Source: Pseudomonas sp. G34
GTDB lineage: Bacteria; Pseudomonadota; Gammaproteobacteria; Pseudomonadales; Pseudomonadaceae
NCBI RefSeq assembly: GCF_031119625.1
Contig: NZ_JAVHZV010000007.1
Coordinates: 293,275 to 357,274 of the forward strand
DNA: 64,000 nucleotides
Direction of reading: 5' to 3'
The notes beneath the pieces are model-generated. The model searched no databases, was not told the DNA's origin, and worked only from the letters and a program-made list of their open reading frames with translations. The translations under genes were made by a program, and so were the position numbers. Of this stretch, positions 51,661 through 60,773 are shown piece after piece (the stretch's first letter is position 1; each line of letters opens with the position of its first letter).

Positions 51661-52584
51661 ATGGATTCGCTGCACAAGCTGGTACAGATCATCGGCCGAC
51701 ATACGTCGGGTGACGGCATCCAGCCGACGCCGATCGCCGGCGTCAGCCTGGTGCGTTCCGCCACGCCGACCGTGCCGATGCCGGTGGTCTACGAGCCGAC
51801 CCTTTGCCTGATCGTCCAGGGCCGCAAGCGGGTGACGGCTGGCACCACGACCTATGTCTACGATGCGGCCAATTACCTGGTCGCCTCCGTAGACGTGCCG
51901 GTAATGGGCGCGGTGATCGAGGCGAGCGAGGAGCGGCCCTACCTGTGCCTGGTGCTCGATCTGGACATGACCGTGCTCAGCGACCTGGTGCTGCGTTACC
52001 CGGCGGACGCCAAGAACGGCGCGCCCGCCGCCGGCATCCAGCTTGGCGAAACCACACCGGAGCTGCTCGATGCCGCCGCCCGGCTCGCCAGCCTGCTGGA
52101 CGCGCCCGGCGATATCGCCGAGCTGGCGCCGCTGACGGTGCGCGAGATTCTCTACCGCCTGCTGATTGGCAGTGGCGGGGCCATGGTGCGGCAGATGGTC
52201 AGGGCCGACAGCCGCCTGAGCCAGATCGCCAAGGCCATCGTCTGGTTGCGCAGCCATTACACCGAGGCCTGCCGGATCGATGCCATGGCCGATATCGCCG
52301 GCATGAGTCGCTCGACCTTTCACGCCCACTTCAAGGCCGTCACCGCCATGAGCCCACTGGAGTTTCGCACCCACCTGCGCCTGCAGGAGGCCCGCCGCCT
52401 GATGGTCGCCGAAGCGCTGGATGCCGCAGGCGCCGGCTACCGCGTGGGCTACGAAAGCCCGTCGCAGTTCAGCCGTGATTACACGCGCCTGTTCGGCCTG
52501 CCGCCGGCCAGGGATGCCAGCCGCCTGCGGGGCAACGCCTGGGCACCAAGCGACAAGCCAGAGAGCATTCGGGAAAGCGCCTGA
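51661..52584 (+). CDS. AraC-family regulator with AraC-type N-terminal domain
   Basis: 307 residues. The N-terminal cupin-like AraC_N domain (PMPVVYEPTLCLIVQGRKRV at about 40-59) is followed by two helix-turn-helix motifs (AMADIAGMSRSTFHAHFKAVTAMSPLEF, VGYESPSQFSRDYTRLFG). The start at 51661 has AAAGGAGAG before it. It is divergent from the SnoaL-Atu4866 pair, a frequent neighbourhood for this type, and probably activates it. Confidence 0.88.
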   Translation: MDSLHKLVQIIGRHTSGDGIQPTPIAGVSLVRSATPTVPMPVVYEPTLCLIVQGRKRVTAGTTTYVYDAANYLVASVDVPVMGAVIEASEERPYLCLVLDLDMTVLSDLVLRYPADAKNGAPAAGIQLGETTPELLDAAARLASLLDAPGDIAELAPLTVREILYRLLIGSGGAMVRQMVRADSRLSQIAKAIVWLRSHYTEACRIDAMADIAGMSRSTFHAHFKAVTAMSPLEFRTHLRLQEARRLMVAEALDAAGAGYRVGYESPSQFSRDYTRLFGLPPARDASRLRGNAWAPSDKPESIRESA

Positions 52585-52644
52585 AATAAATTTTTCCGCG
52601 CCTGATGGGAACTTTTAGGCGCATTTGCCGGGTGTTCGCCTCGT

Positions 52645-52781
52645 TATAATTTGCAACGAGTCGCCCCTTGAGAACCGCGCAGCGCCTGCTAGATTGGCGC
52701 TGCGACGCCGGGCCCCTCTGACAGCTACCCAGCTGCCATGTCGGAGTTGCAGTTTGTACAACTCTGACTTAGGAGGGGCTC
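52645..52781 (+). promoter_or_regulatory. promoter and structured leader of the TerC gene
   Basis: A consensus TATAAT (52645-52650) would start transcription near 52657, giving a leader of about 125 bases. It can fold three hairpins: CGCAGCGCC/GGCGCTGCG (52678-52704), CAGCT/AGCTG (52722-52735) and GTCGGAGTTG/CAACTCTGAC (52740-52768). The last ends two bases before the AGGAGGGG ribosome site (52771-52778). GGCCCCTC (52711-52718) can also pair with that site. This suggests translational control. TerC relatives are controlled by yybP-ykoY riboswitches in other bacteria, but I do not see that consensus here. Confidence 0.5.
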
Positions 52782-53786
52782 ATGAGCACCCTAGTACCGT
52801 TCCTCACCGCCGACTTCCTCGGCACACCAGCCTGGTTTTGGCTGATCTTCATCACCATCGTCGTCAGCCTGTTGGTCTTCGACCTCGGGGTGCTGCACCG
52901 TGAGCACCGCGAAATCGGCGTCAAGGAAAGCCTGCTGCTGTCCGGCGGCTATATCACCGCGGGCCTGCTGTTCGGCCTGTGGGTGTGGCACATGAAGGGC
53001 GCCACCTCGGGTATGGATTTCTATACCGGCTTCCTGATCGAGAAATCGTTGTCGATGGACAACGTGTTCCTGATGGCGATGATCTTCAGCTTCCTGGCCA
53101 TCCCGCGTAAGTACCAGCACGAGGTGCTGTTCTGGGGCATCCTCGGGGTGATCGTGCTGCGTGCCCTGATGATCGGCCTGGGCGCCGCGCTGATCGCGCA
53201 GTTCAGCTGGATCCTCTACGTGTTCGGCGCCTTCCTGCTGCTCACCGGCGTGAAGATGCTGTTCAGCAAGGTCGACGACCACCCGGACCTGTCCGAGAAC
53301 AAGCTGATCAAGTTCGTGCGTCGGCACATGCGGGTTACCGACCGCCTGCACGAAGGCCGCTTCTTCGTGCGTCAGCCGGATGAGCAGGGCCGCATGGTGC
53401 GCTGGGCCACGCCGCTGTTCCTGGCGCTGGTGCTGATCGAGTGTGCCGACCTGATATTCGCCATCGACAGCGTGCCGGCGATCTTCGCCATCACCCAGGA
53501 CCCGTTCATCGTCTACACCTCGAACATCTTCGCGATCCTTGGTCTGCGTGCGCTGTACTTCGCCCTGGCGGCGATGATCCATCGCTTCGCCTACCTCAAG
53601 TACGCCCTGGCCCTGGTACTGGTGTTCATCGGCGGCAAGATCTTCCTGGTCGGCATCATCGGCAAGACCCCGCCAGTGATTTCCCTGAGCGTGACCCTGG
53701 GCCTGCTGATCGGTGGCGTGCTGCTGTCGCTGTGGAAAACCCGCAACGACCCGCCGGCCCTCGACGCAGAAAAGACCCCGCACTGA
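52782..53786 (+). CDS. TerC-family membrane protein (Alx-like)
   Basis: 334 residues with about nine membrane segments. TerC family marks: FDLGVLHREHREIGVKESLL (about 28-47), FLIEKSLSMDNVFLMAM (about 83-99), VLIECADLIFAIDSVPAIFAIT (about 217-238). The Asp and Glu residues in these helices suit metal-ion transport; E. coli Alx exports manganese and is induced at alkaline pH. Preceded by a structured leader, and followed by a terminator hairpin and a small lipoprotein gene. Confidence 0.9.
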   Translation: MSTLVPFLTADFLGTPAWFWLIFITIVVSLLVFDLGVLHREHREIGVKESLLLSGGYITAGLLFGLWVWHMKGATSGMDFYTGFLIEKSLSMDNVFLMAMIFSFLAIPRKYQHEVLFWGILGVIVLRALMIGLGAALIAQFSWILYVFGAFLLLTGVKMLFSKVDDHPDLSENKLIKFVRRHMRVTDRLHEGRFFVRQPDEQGRMVRWATPLFLALVLIECADLIFAIDSVPAIFAITQDPFIVYTSNIFAILGLRALYFALAAMIHRFAYLKYALALVLVFIGGKIFLVGIIGKTPPVISLSVTLGLLIGGVLLSLWKTRNDPPALDAEKTPH

Positions 53787-53795
53787 CGTTGCAAC

Positions 53796-53814
53796 GCCCC
53801 GGCGCCGCCGGGGC
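53796..53814. terminator. GC hairpin after the TerC gene
   Basis: GCCCCGGCG/CCGCCGGGGC, a GC-rich stem ten bases after the stop codon. No T run follows, so only partial termination before the lipoprotein gene is likely. Confidence 0.5.
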
Positions 53815-53836
53815 TTCTCACCACAGGAGACGAGCC

Positions 53837-54151
53837 ATGAATCCATCCCCCCTTTCCGCGCTGGCCCTGGTCGCCGTGATCGGCCTGACCCTGGCCGGCT
53901 GCGAGATGGCCGAAGAATCGGCGCAGAAGTTCACCGAAAAGGCCGAGCAGGCCGTGCAGGAAATCGCCCGCGAAGCGGTCAGCGACACGGTCACTGCCTT
54001 CAACAAGCAGATCGACGAGGTGCAGAAATCCACCAACGAAATGCTCGGCAAACCGGAGAAGGAAGGCGCCAAGGAAGAGACCGAGCAGGCCCAACCTGAG
54101 CCCGAGCATGAACAACCGCGCACGCCTGGCATGGGTGGCGTAGAAACCTGA
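53837..54151 (+). CDS. small lipoprotein
   Basis: 104 residues. A signal sequence with lipobox LAGC (about 19-22) leads to an acidic, amphipathic helical tail (SAQKFTEKAEQAVQEIAREAV) and a Glu/Pro/Gln-rich C-terminus. No named family. The ATG at 53837 follows AGGAGACGAGCC. It may be co-expressed with TerC. Confidence 0.75.
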   Translation: MNPSPLSALALVAVIGLTLAGCEMAEESAQKFTEKAEQAVQEIAREAVSDTVTAFNKQIDEVQKSTNEMLGKPEKEGAKEETEQAQPEPEHEQPRTPGMGGVET

Positions 54152-54205
54152 GACAGTGGCCCAGCAGCTATCAACCACAAGCAGGGAAGGGATGCCCTCT
54201 AGCAG

Positions 54206-54652
54206 TCAGCCCACGCGGCGTTTTTCATAGCGGACATCGCGCTCGTCCACCTTGGCAACCCGAGCCCACCCATGGCGACGGTAAAAACCGTTGGCACGAA
54301 CCGCCTCGTGGCCATCGGTCACCAGGTAAATGACCTCATGGTTAGCGAACAATGCCTGCTCGGCAGCTTCCAGCAGCAGTGCGCCAAGCCCCTTGCCTTC
54401 GCACTGCGGGCGAACGAACAGGGCGAACAGCTCGCCGGCCTCGGCATCGACCATGGCAAAGCCCCCGGCAGCGCCCTCCAGCTCCGCCACCCATACGCAC
54501 GCTGATTCTTCTATCGCCTGTTGCAGAGCGGCAGCCGTGATACCCAGTTCATCCAGTTGTTCACGGGAGAGATGGTTCTCGATGACGCTGGTACGTATAT
54601 CGAACAGGGTGTCGATATCCGCGCAGGTGGCCAGGCGGATGGTTGCGGTCAT
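54206..54652 (-). CDS. GNAT-family N-acetyltransferase
   Basis: 148 residues. LFVRPQCEGKGLGALLLEAAEQA (about 82-104) is the acetyl-CoA-binding motif A, and AVRANGFYRRHGWARV is motif B. The ATG at 54652 follows AGGGAGC; the upstream open frame is the shadow of the NudK gene. It lies 34 bases after that gene on the same strand, so co-transcription is likely. Confidence 0.85.
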   Translation of the reverse strand: MTATIRLATCADIDTLFDIRTSVIENHLSREQLDELGITAAALQQAIEESACVWVAELEGAAGGFAMVDAEAGELFALFVRPQCEGKGLGALLLEAAEQALFANHEVIYLVTDGHEAVRANGFYRRHGWARVAKVDERDVRYEKRRVG

Positions 54653-54686
54653 GATGAAGCTCCCTTTCGCTATCGGTCGCCGATGT

Positions 54687-55556
54687 TCAGCTGATTGCCT
54701 GGCCGATGATCTCGTCCACTTCGTGGTAAACGAGCAGCGCTTTCTCTTCCGCCAACGCCACCAGCCGATCCGCCTGACTGGATGCGCCGGCCACCCGCAA
54801 CAGCGCATCGCAGCGGCCGAGCAGCAGCTGCCCATAGCGCTCGGCATCAACCGCTGAATCTTCCTCCCCAGCCCGCGTCGGCCAGGTTGCCGTGACCGGC
54901 AGGTGGCCGGCCTGCAGCAGCCTGGTCGCGCAGCTTTGCACCTCGTCATCGGCGCCGGCCAGCAGGATCATCAGCGGCGTGGCGGGCATCAGCGTATTCA
55001 GGTACTGCAGCAGGATGATGGTCTTGCCGTCCATGATGCGGCCGTCTTCGACCATCGCCAGGGCCTCGGCGAAAGGCAGTTCCAGCACCTCGATGTCTTC
55101 GCCTTCCTCGGCCAGGCCGCCGCCGTCGGTAACGCGGTCCTCGGGCTGATACTCGCCGATGAAGAAGTGCACCCGTTCGGTCACCGAGCCGGGGCTCATG
55201 AAGGCCTCGAAGAGCTTGCGCACCGATCGCACGCGGTAGCCGGTTTCCTCTTCGGCCTCCAGACGAATGCGTTCCTCGGGGCTGGCATTGTCCAGCAGGC
55301 CGGCGGCGGCTTCGATCAGGTAGCCGTGGTGTTCGTTGACGAACGCCGGGATGCGAAATTGTCGGGTAAGAATCACGCTGCGCCTGGCCCGGTTGTACAG
55401 GCCGATGGTGGCGCCATTGCCGCGGTCGTACACCTCGCGGGTCTGCGTTTGCCAGCTGCCGTCGCGGCGCTGCAGTTCGAAGTCGATCTTCTTCAGTACG
55501 TACCAGTTATCCGAAAGCAGGTGCTGCTTGAGGATGCGAACGTTGCGGTTGCTCAC
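54687..55556 (-). CDS. nudK: NudK-like Nudix hydrolase with an additional C-terminal domain
   Basis: Residues 1-188 are a NudK-type GDP-mannose pyrophosphatase, with the Nudix box near 86-107 ([20 protein letters not shown]) and [20 protein letters not shown]. coli NudK ends at about 191. Here about 100 residues follow ([61 protein letters not shown]). That segment looks like a DUF4406/nucleoside deoxyribosyltransferase-like fold, an inference from pattern. The start is GTG with GAGGAC upstream. Confidence 0.82.
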   Translation of the reverse strand: MSNRNVRILKQHLLSDNWYVLKKIDFELQRRDGSWQTQTREVYDRGNGATIGLYNRARRSVILTRQFRIPAFVNEHHGYLIEAAAGLLDNASPEERIRLEAEEETGYRVRSVRKLFEAFMSPGSVTERVHFFIGEYQPEDRVTDGGGLAEEGEDIEVLELPFAEALAMVEDGRIMDGKTIILLQYLNTLMPATPLMILLAGADDEVQSCATRLLQAGHLPVTATWPTRAGEEDSAVDAERYGQLLLGRCDALLRVAGASSQADRLVALAEEKALLVYHEVDEIIGQAIS

Positions 55557-55677
55557 CGGCAGTGTCCTCGTGGGTCATCGAAGCGCTGCAGTGTTTCACA
55601 ATCAAATCAACGCCCCAAGTCCGTCGTCAGCTGCCACAATCGGCCAGAGGTGACCGGGCTGCAGACAGGGGCAAGCG

Positions 55678-56703
55678 ATGGCGGACAGACGCAGTTTCAG
55701 CGAGACGCTGCAGGGGCAGAACCTGCGTTTCGTGGCGGCGAACAAGGATGCTTCGCGGCAGACCCGCGTGGGCTTTCTGCTGCAGGAGCACTTTTCCCTG
55801 CCGGCCTTCACCCAGGCGCTGGACGTGCTGGTGACCGCCAACCTGATCGAGCGCGGTTTGTTCGTCACCCGCACCTTCAGCCTGGATGGCCAGGCGGTGA
55901 CCAGCGACCTGGGCATCGTCATCTGCCCGGACGCCGAGCTGACCGGCAAGGACCTCGCCGAGCTGGATCTGTTGGTGATCTGCGCCGGCCTGCGCACCCC
56001 GCTGCGACCCACTCCCGCACTCAGGCAACTGCTGCGCATGGCGGCCGACAAGCAGGTGGCGTTGGCGGGGCTGTGGAGTGGCGCCTGGTTCATCGGCCAG
56101 GCCGGGCTGCTGGATGGCTACCGCTGTGCGATCCACCCCGAGCATCGCGCGGCCTTGGCGGAAATCGCCCGGCACAGCCAGGTGACCTCGGAAAGCTTCG
56201 TGGTCGACCGCGACCGGCTGACCGCGGCCAGCCCGACCGGCGCCTTCCATATGGTGCTGGAGTGGATCGGCACGCTGCATGGCAATGACCTGGCCGAGGG
56301 CATTGTCGGCATCCTGGCGTTCGAGGAGTCGCGCTACAAACGGGTCAAACCGACCCTGCACGCGAAGATGAGCGAGCCGCTGCGCACGGTCATCAACCTG
56401 ATGAGCGCCAATATCGAGGAGCCGTTGAGCACCGACCAGCTGGCCGCCTACTCGGGCCGCTCGCGGCGGCAGATCGAGCGGCTGTTCCAGCAGCAACTGG
56501 GCACCACGCCGGCGCGCTATTACCTGGAGCTGCGCATCACCGAAGGCCGCCGCTTGCTGCAGCACTCGGACCTGCCGGTGCTGGACGTCAGCGTGGCCTG
56601 CGGCTTCGTCTCGCCGAGCCATTTCAGCAAGTGTTACACGGCGTATTTCGGCAACTCACCGTCCAGGGAAGTCCGTCACGGCAACGTGAAGTCGACGCGT
56701 TAG
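55678..56703 (+). CDS. GlxA-type AraC regulator with DJ-1/PfpI domain
   Basis: 341 residues: a DJ-1/PfpI-like domain (about 25-190; the nucleophile elbow is GLWSGAWFIGQAGLLDG with Ser where many relatives have Cys, so no amidase activity is expected) and a C-terminal AraC helix-turn-helix pair (QLAAYSGRSRRQIERLFQQQ, VACGFVSPSHFSKCYTAYFG). Pseudomonas relatives (GbdR, CdhR, ArgR) sense amines, carnitine or arginine. It is divergent from the NudK gene. Its targets are unknown. Confidence 0.88.
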   Translation: MADRRSFSETLQGQNLRFVAANKDASRQTRVGFLLQEHFSLPAFTQALDVLVTANLIERGLFVTRTFSLDGQAVTSDLGIVICPDAELTGKDLAELDLLVICAGLRTPLRPTPALRQLLRMAADKQVALAGLWSGAWFIGQAGLLDGYRCAIHPEHRAALAEIARHSQVTSESFVVDRDRLTAASPTGAFHMVLEWIGTLHGNDLAEGIVGILAFEESRYKRVKPTLHAKMSEPLRTVINLMSANIEEPLSTDQLAAYSGRSRRQIERLFQQQLGTTPARYYLELRITEGRRLLQHSDLPVLDVSVACGFVSPSHFSKCYTAYFGNSPSREVRHGNVKSTR

Positions 56704-56742
56704 GGCGATGGGGCGTCTGCGCAGCCGGTTTTGCTGCGCGGC

Positions 56743-57648
56743 TCAATTGCTCTGAAACAACGTCGAGATGGTCGAGCGTAACCAGCGGTTGCCCGGGTCC
56801 TGGTGGTAGCGGGCGTGCCAGTGTTGCTTGACCAGAAAGGTCTCGATCGGCAGCGGGCAGGTGTGCACCTTCAGGCCGTGGGGGCGGGCCAGGGTTTCGC
56901 CGATATGCCGCGGCAGGGTGGCGATCAGGTCGGTGCTGCCCACCACGGCGCCCAGGCCGAGGAAGCCCGGCAGCTCGAGGACGATCTGCCGCTCGATGGC
57001 ATTGCGGGCCAGGGCGGCTTCCAGCAGTTTCTGGCCGGTGCCGGCACTCACCAACACATGGCCTTCGCGCACATACTCATCGAGCTGCAGCGCCTCCCCG
57101 ATGCGCGGGTGGTCTGGGCGGGCCAGGCAGACCCAGTCCTGGGGGAACAGCACCTGCTGGTAGATGCCGCCGCCCAGCCAGGGCACGAAACCTATGGCCA
57201 GGTCGGCCTCGCCGGTTTCCAGGGCGCGCTCGGTATTACCGTCGATACGCGCGACTTCCAGGCGGATGCCAGGTGCGTGATTGCGCAGGTACTCGAGAAT
57301 CTTCGGCAGCAGGGTGATGTGGCTGGCATCGCTCAGGCACAGGCGAAAGCGCCGCTGTGCGCTGGCCGGGTCGAAGCCGATCTCCCAGGCGGTCAGCCGG
57401 CGCAGTGATTCGAGCACCTCGCGGCACGGGGTGATCAGAGCGTCCGCCTGGGGCGTGGGCGCCATGCCGGTGGGCGTGCGCACGAACAGCGGGTCGCCAA
57501 GCTGTTCTCGAAGTTTGCCCAGCCACAGGCTGATGGTCGGCTGGCTTTGCCCCAGCTGTTCGGCCGTTCGGGTCACGCTGCGGGTGTCGTACAGCACATC
57601 GAACAAGAGCAGCAGCTTGGGCTCCGGCAAGGCATCGATCTTGGTCAT
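56743..57648 (-). CDS. LysR-family regulator
   Basis: 301 residues with the N-terminal winged helix (LLLLFDVLYDTRSVTRTAEQLGQSQPTIS, about 12-40), in the NodD/PcpR-like style, and a substrate-binding domain. It is divergent from the six-gene operon starting at 57741, and a palindrome lies between the two. It is the probable regulator of that operon. Confidence 0.9.
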   Translation of the reverse strand: MTKIDALPEPKLLLLFDVLYDTRSVTRTAEQLGQSQPTISLWLGKLREQLGDPLFVRTPTGMAPTPQADALITPCREVLESLRRLTAWEIGFDPASAQRRFRLCLSDASHITLLPKILEYLRNHAPGIRLEVARIDGNTERALETGEADLAIGFVPWLGGGIYQQVLFPQDWVCLARPDHPRIGEALQLDEYVREGHVLVSAGTGQKLLEAALARNAIERQIVLELPGFLGLGAVVGSTDLIATLPRHIGETLARPHGLKVHTCPLPIETFLVKQHWHARYHQDPGNRWLRSTISTLFQSN

Positions 57649-57665
57649 TATTTAATTTTCTGATG

Positions 57666-57691
57666 GAGCTATTGGTTTCATTGTATAGCTC
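57666..57691. promoter_or_regulatory. candidate LysR operator
   Basis: GAGCTAT-N12-ATAGCTC, a perfect 7-bp dyad, lies 18 bases upstream of the LysR start and 50 bases before the TTG start of the PanE-like gene. Confidence 0.5.
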
Positions 57692-57740
57692 AACATTGGG
57701 GGCGTGTTTAAGGTGAGAAAAAAAGCGGGAGCGCCTCACC

Positions 57741-58691
57741 TTGAAAATCTGCATCCTCGGCTCCGGTGCGTTGGGCAGCACCTTTGGCGCCGCCCTCAGC
57801 GAGGCAGGCCATGAAACCTGGCTGCTCAACCGCGCTGGCGCGCACATAGACGCCATCAGGCAGCACGGCCTGACGGTGATCGAAGCAGACAGCGAGCGCA
57901 GCGTGCGCATCAAGGCCACCTCGCGTGCCGAAGAGGTCGGCCCCGTCGACCTGCTCATCGTGCTGGTCAAGTCGTTCGCCACCCGCGAGGCCGTCGCCGG
58001 CGCCACTGCGCTGCTCGGGCCACAGACCGTGGTGCTGTCGCTGCAGAACGGCCTGGGCCACGAGGACCTGCTCGCCGAGGTGGTCGGGCGCGACCAGGTG
58101 ATCGCCGGCAAGACCTACGTGGGGGGCGTGCTCCTGGCGCCAGGCCGCATACGTTGTGGCGTGGCGGGCAAGCAGACGTTCATTGGCGAGCTCGATGGCC
58201 GCGCCAGCGCGCGCATCAGCCACATCGCCGAGGTGTTCCGCGGTGCCGGCCTGGACACCACAGTCAGCGAGAACATCCTCGGCACCATGTGGGACAAGCT
58301 GCTGGTCAACGTCGCCACCGGCGCGCTGACCGGCATCACCATGCTCACCTACGGCCAGCTCTACAGCGAGCCGCTGCTTCGCGAAACCGCCCTGGCCGCG
58401 GTGGCCGAAGCCATCGCCGTGGCGAAAGCGGCCGGCGTGGCCCTCAGCCTCAGCAAACCGGAGCAGGCCTGGAACCTGGCGAGCGACGGGCTACCGGCCT
58501 CGTTCAAGACCTCCATGCTGCAGAGCCTGGAAAAGGGCTCGGTCACCGAAATCGATTTCATCAACGGCGCCGTGGTGCGGCTCGGCCAGCGCCATGGCGT
58601 CGCCACGCCCGTCAACGCCACGCTGGTGGCGTGCGTCAAGGGCATCGAACGCGCCATGGGCGATCAACAACAAGAGGAAGCCAAGCGATGA
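57741..58691 (+). CDS. 2-dehydropantoate 2-reductase-like (PanE/ApbA) oxidoreductase
   Basis: 316 residues. The NADP-binding GSGALGSTFGAAL (about 6-18) is followed by the family's catalytic Lys in WDKLLVNVATGALTGIT (about 178-194) and TEIDFINGAVV near 272-282, whose Glu matches the PanE active site. PanE homologues reduce 2-oxo acids to 2-hydroxy acids; in this operon the substrate may not be ketopantoate. The start is TTG at 57741 with GGGAGCG upstream. It overlaps the next gene by four bases. Confidence 0.86.
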   Translation: MKICILGSGALGSTFGAALSEAGHETWLLNRAGAHIDAIRQHGLTVIEADSERSVRIKATSRAEEVGPVDLLIVLVKSFATREAVAGATALLGPQTVVLSLQNGLGHEDLLAEVVGRDQVIAGKTYVGGVLLAPGRIRCGVAGKQTFIGELDGRASARISHIAEVFRGAGLDTTVSENILGTMWDKLLVNVATGALTGITMLTYGQLYSEPLLRETALAAVAEAIAVAKAAGVALSLSKPEQAWNLASDGLPASFKTSMLQSLEKGSVTEIDFINGAVVRLGQRHGVATPVNATLVACVKGIERAMGDQQQEEAKR

Positions 58692-59089
58692 GTATTCCCA
58701 AAGCCTACCTGGAGCACGTGGCCTTCTGGGTCAGCGATATCCACTGGTACATCACGTTCTTCCATGACGTGTTCGGCATGACCATGCGCGAGGTGCACGG
58801 CACGCTCGAGGAGCCGACCCAGTACTGGACCCTCGGCGGCATGCAGTTCATCAGCCAGCCCGGCTTCGCCGGCCCGGAAGGGCGCATGGGCCACCTGGGC
58901 ATGATGTGCGAGGACATGGAAGCGGCGTTGGCCGCCGCCCTGGGTTTCGAGGGCGTGACCGTGATGCCCCAGGGCAGTAACTGGCTGCGCCTGCCCGATG
59001 GCCTGGCGGTGGAGTTCATCCAGGCCTCGCCGGCCAGTGCGGTGGCCGAAGCCCTGGCGGTGAATGCCCGCGTGGAGGTGCCGGCATGA
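58688..59089 (+). CDS. VOC-family (glyoxalase-fold) protein
   Basis: 133 residues, one pair of beta-alpha-beta-beta-beta modules. LEHVAFWVSDIHWYITFFHDVFG (about 8-30) holds a His in the first-strand metal-ligand position, and GRMGHLGMMCEDMEAAL (about 66-82) another. Likely a metal-dependent lyase, isomerase or dioxygenase-like enzyme. It starts and stops with 4-base overlaps (ATGA) to its neighbours. Its reaction is not identifiable from sequence. Confidence 0.84.
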   Translation: MSIPKAYLEHVAFWVSDIHWYITFFHDVFGMTMREVHGTLEEPTQYWTLGGMQFISQPGFAGPEGRMGHLGMMCEDMEAALAAALGFEGVTVMPQGSNWLRLPDGLAVEFIQASPASAVAEALAVNARVEVPA

Positions 59090-59544
59090 GTATCGTCGAG
59101 AAGTACTGGGACGATGCCCGCGAGGGCGACCAAGCCATCACCCCCAGCTACACGGTGACCAAGCAGCGCATCCTCGCGTACGCCGACCTGACCGGCGACC
59201 ACACCCCGGTGCACGTCGATGAGGCATACGCCAAGGCCAGCCATTTCGGCGGCCTGGTCGCCCATGGGCTGATGGGGCTGTCCATCGCCGATGGCCTGAA
59301 GACCCAGTGCGGGTACCGCTTCCTGCCCGGCATGTCGCTGGGCTGGACCTGGGATTTCCTGCTGCCCATCCGCGTCGGCGACGTGCTGCACGTGAAGATA
59401 CGCGTGGGCTCGATGCGTGCCAGCAAGAGCAAACCGGGCTGGGGCATCGTGGTGCTGCCCTCGGAGTTGATCAACCAGAAGGGCGAGGTGGTGCAGCGCG
59501 GTGAGCACCGCCTGATGGTGCCGCGCCGGGAGGCCAGCGTATGA
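59086..59544 (+). CDS. MaoC-family dehydratase
   Basis: 152 residues, hotdog fold. DLTGDHTPVHVDEAYA contains the (R)-enoyl-CoA hydratase signature with Asp38 and His43; KASHFGGLVAHGLMGLSIA follows. It probably hydrates or dehydrates an acyl-CoA made by the CoA-transferase encoded next. Four-base overlaps on both sides. Confidence 0.88.
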   Translation: MSIVEKYWDDAREGDQAITPSYTVTKQRILAYADLTGDHTPVHVDEAYAKASHFGGLVAHGLMGLSIADGLKTQCGYRFLPGMSLGWTWDFLLPIRVGDVLHVKIRVGSMRASKSKPGWGIVVLPSELINQKGEVVQRGEHRLMVPRREASV

Positions 59545-60773
59545 GCCAGCCACTGCCGCTCAAAGGCATCCGCGTCATCGACTACAGCCATTTTCTCGCC
59601 GGCCCCTATGTGGGCCGTTGCCTGGCGGCCCTGGGCGCCGAGGTGATCAAGGTCGAGCGGCCCGGCAGCGGTGATGCCGGCCGGCAACACGCCTTCGTCC
59701 TCGATGACCAGCAGAGCGGCTACTTCCTGCAGCTCAACATGGGCAAGCAGGGCGTCAGCGTGAACATGAAGGACCCGCGCGGCAAAGCCTTCATGCACAG
59801 GCTCTGCGACAGCGCCGACGTGTTCATCGAGAACTACCGCCCCGGCGCGCTGGACAAGCTCGGCCTCGGTTACAAGGAGCTTTCCGAGCGCAACCCGAAG
59901 CTGGTGTATTGCTCGATTTCCGCCTACGGCCACACCGGCCCGGATGCGCACCGGGCCGGCTTCGGGCTGATCGCCGAGGCCAAGAGCGGCATCATGCAGA
60001 TGGTCGGCACGCCCGGCGAGGCACCGCCGCTGCTGCGCATTTCACTGGGCGACATGTACACCGGCATCCATGCGGTGGCGGCCATCAACGCTGCCTTGCT
60101 GGGGCGGGTGAGCAGTGGCAAGGGCCAGCACATCGACATGGCGCTCTACGACACCCTGGTGTCGATGCACGAGTACGCGGTGCAGTGCTACACCCTGTCC
60201 GGCGGGCAGATCCTGCCGCAGCAGACCGGCCATGACATGCCGACCTCGACGCTCTACGGCGTATTCCGCGCCGCCGACGGCGACCTGGTGATCGCCGCCC
60301 AGGTCGACGATTCCTGGAAGCGCTTCGCCGCCCTGGTCGAGGCCGATGCCGGGGTGGCCGGGTTCAGCAGTGACACGCGCTTGCATACCCCCGGCGGCCG
60401 CAACCAGCACCGCGAAGAAATCCTCGCCATCGTCCGTCGCTGGGTGGGCGCCAACCCTGTGGCGCGCCTGCTGTCGCTGCTCGACGAGGTGGATGTGCCA
60501 AGCGCCAAGGTGCAGCGCATCGACGAGGTGGTCAACGACCCGCAGATCCAGGCCCGCGGCATGCTCATCGAGCAGCAGCACCCACGCTACGGCACCCTGA
60601 AATTGCCGAACCTGCCGTTCCGTTTTTCCGACTGCGATACCACGGTCACCCGCGTGGCGCCGGACCTGGGTGAACACAACGCCGAAGTCGCCGCGCAACT
60701 GGGCTTCAGCCTCGAGGAAATCACCCGGCTGCAGGCAGATGGTGTGCTGTACAGCCATGGAGAAAACCCATGA
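59541..60773 (+). CDS. CaiB/BaiF family (type III) CoA-transferase
   Basis: 410 residues. The N-terminal GIRVIDYSHFLAGPYVGRCL, LGAEVIKVERPGSGD and the catalytic Asp171 in ISLGDMYTG are the class III CoA-transferase hallmarks, and QHIDMALYDTLVSMHE follows. These enzymes move CoA between acids through an aspartyl-CoA intermediate. In this operon it would activate a carboxylic acid for the MaoC step. Coupled by ATGA overlaps. Confidence 0.92.
   Translation: MSQPLPLKGIRVIDYSHFLAGPYVGRCLAALGAEVIKVERPGSGDAGRQHAFVLDDQQSGYFLQLNMGKQGVSVNMKDPRGKAFMHRLCDSADVFIENYRPGALDKLGLGYKELSERNPKLVYCSISAYGHTGPDAHRAGFGLIAEAKSGIMQMVGTPGEAPPLLRISLGDMYTGIHAVAAINAALLGRVSSGKGQHIDMALYDTLVSMHEYAVQCYTLSGGQILPQQTGHDMPTSTLYGVFRAADGDLVIAAQVDDSWKRFAALVEADAGVAGFSSDTRLHTPGGRNQHREEILAIVRRWVGANPVARLLSLLDEVDVPSAKVQRIDEVVNDPQIQARGMLIEQQHPRYGTLKLPNLPFRFSDCDTTVTRVAPDLGEHNAEVAAQLGFSLEEITRLQADGVLYSHGENP

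Noticed and set aside
52645..52781. Manganese riboswitch (yybP-ykoY class) before the TerC gene
   Set aside because: The conserved GGGGAGUA-type core could not be found by eye, so I report a structured leader only and do not assign a class.
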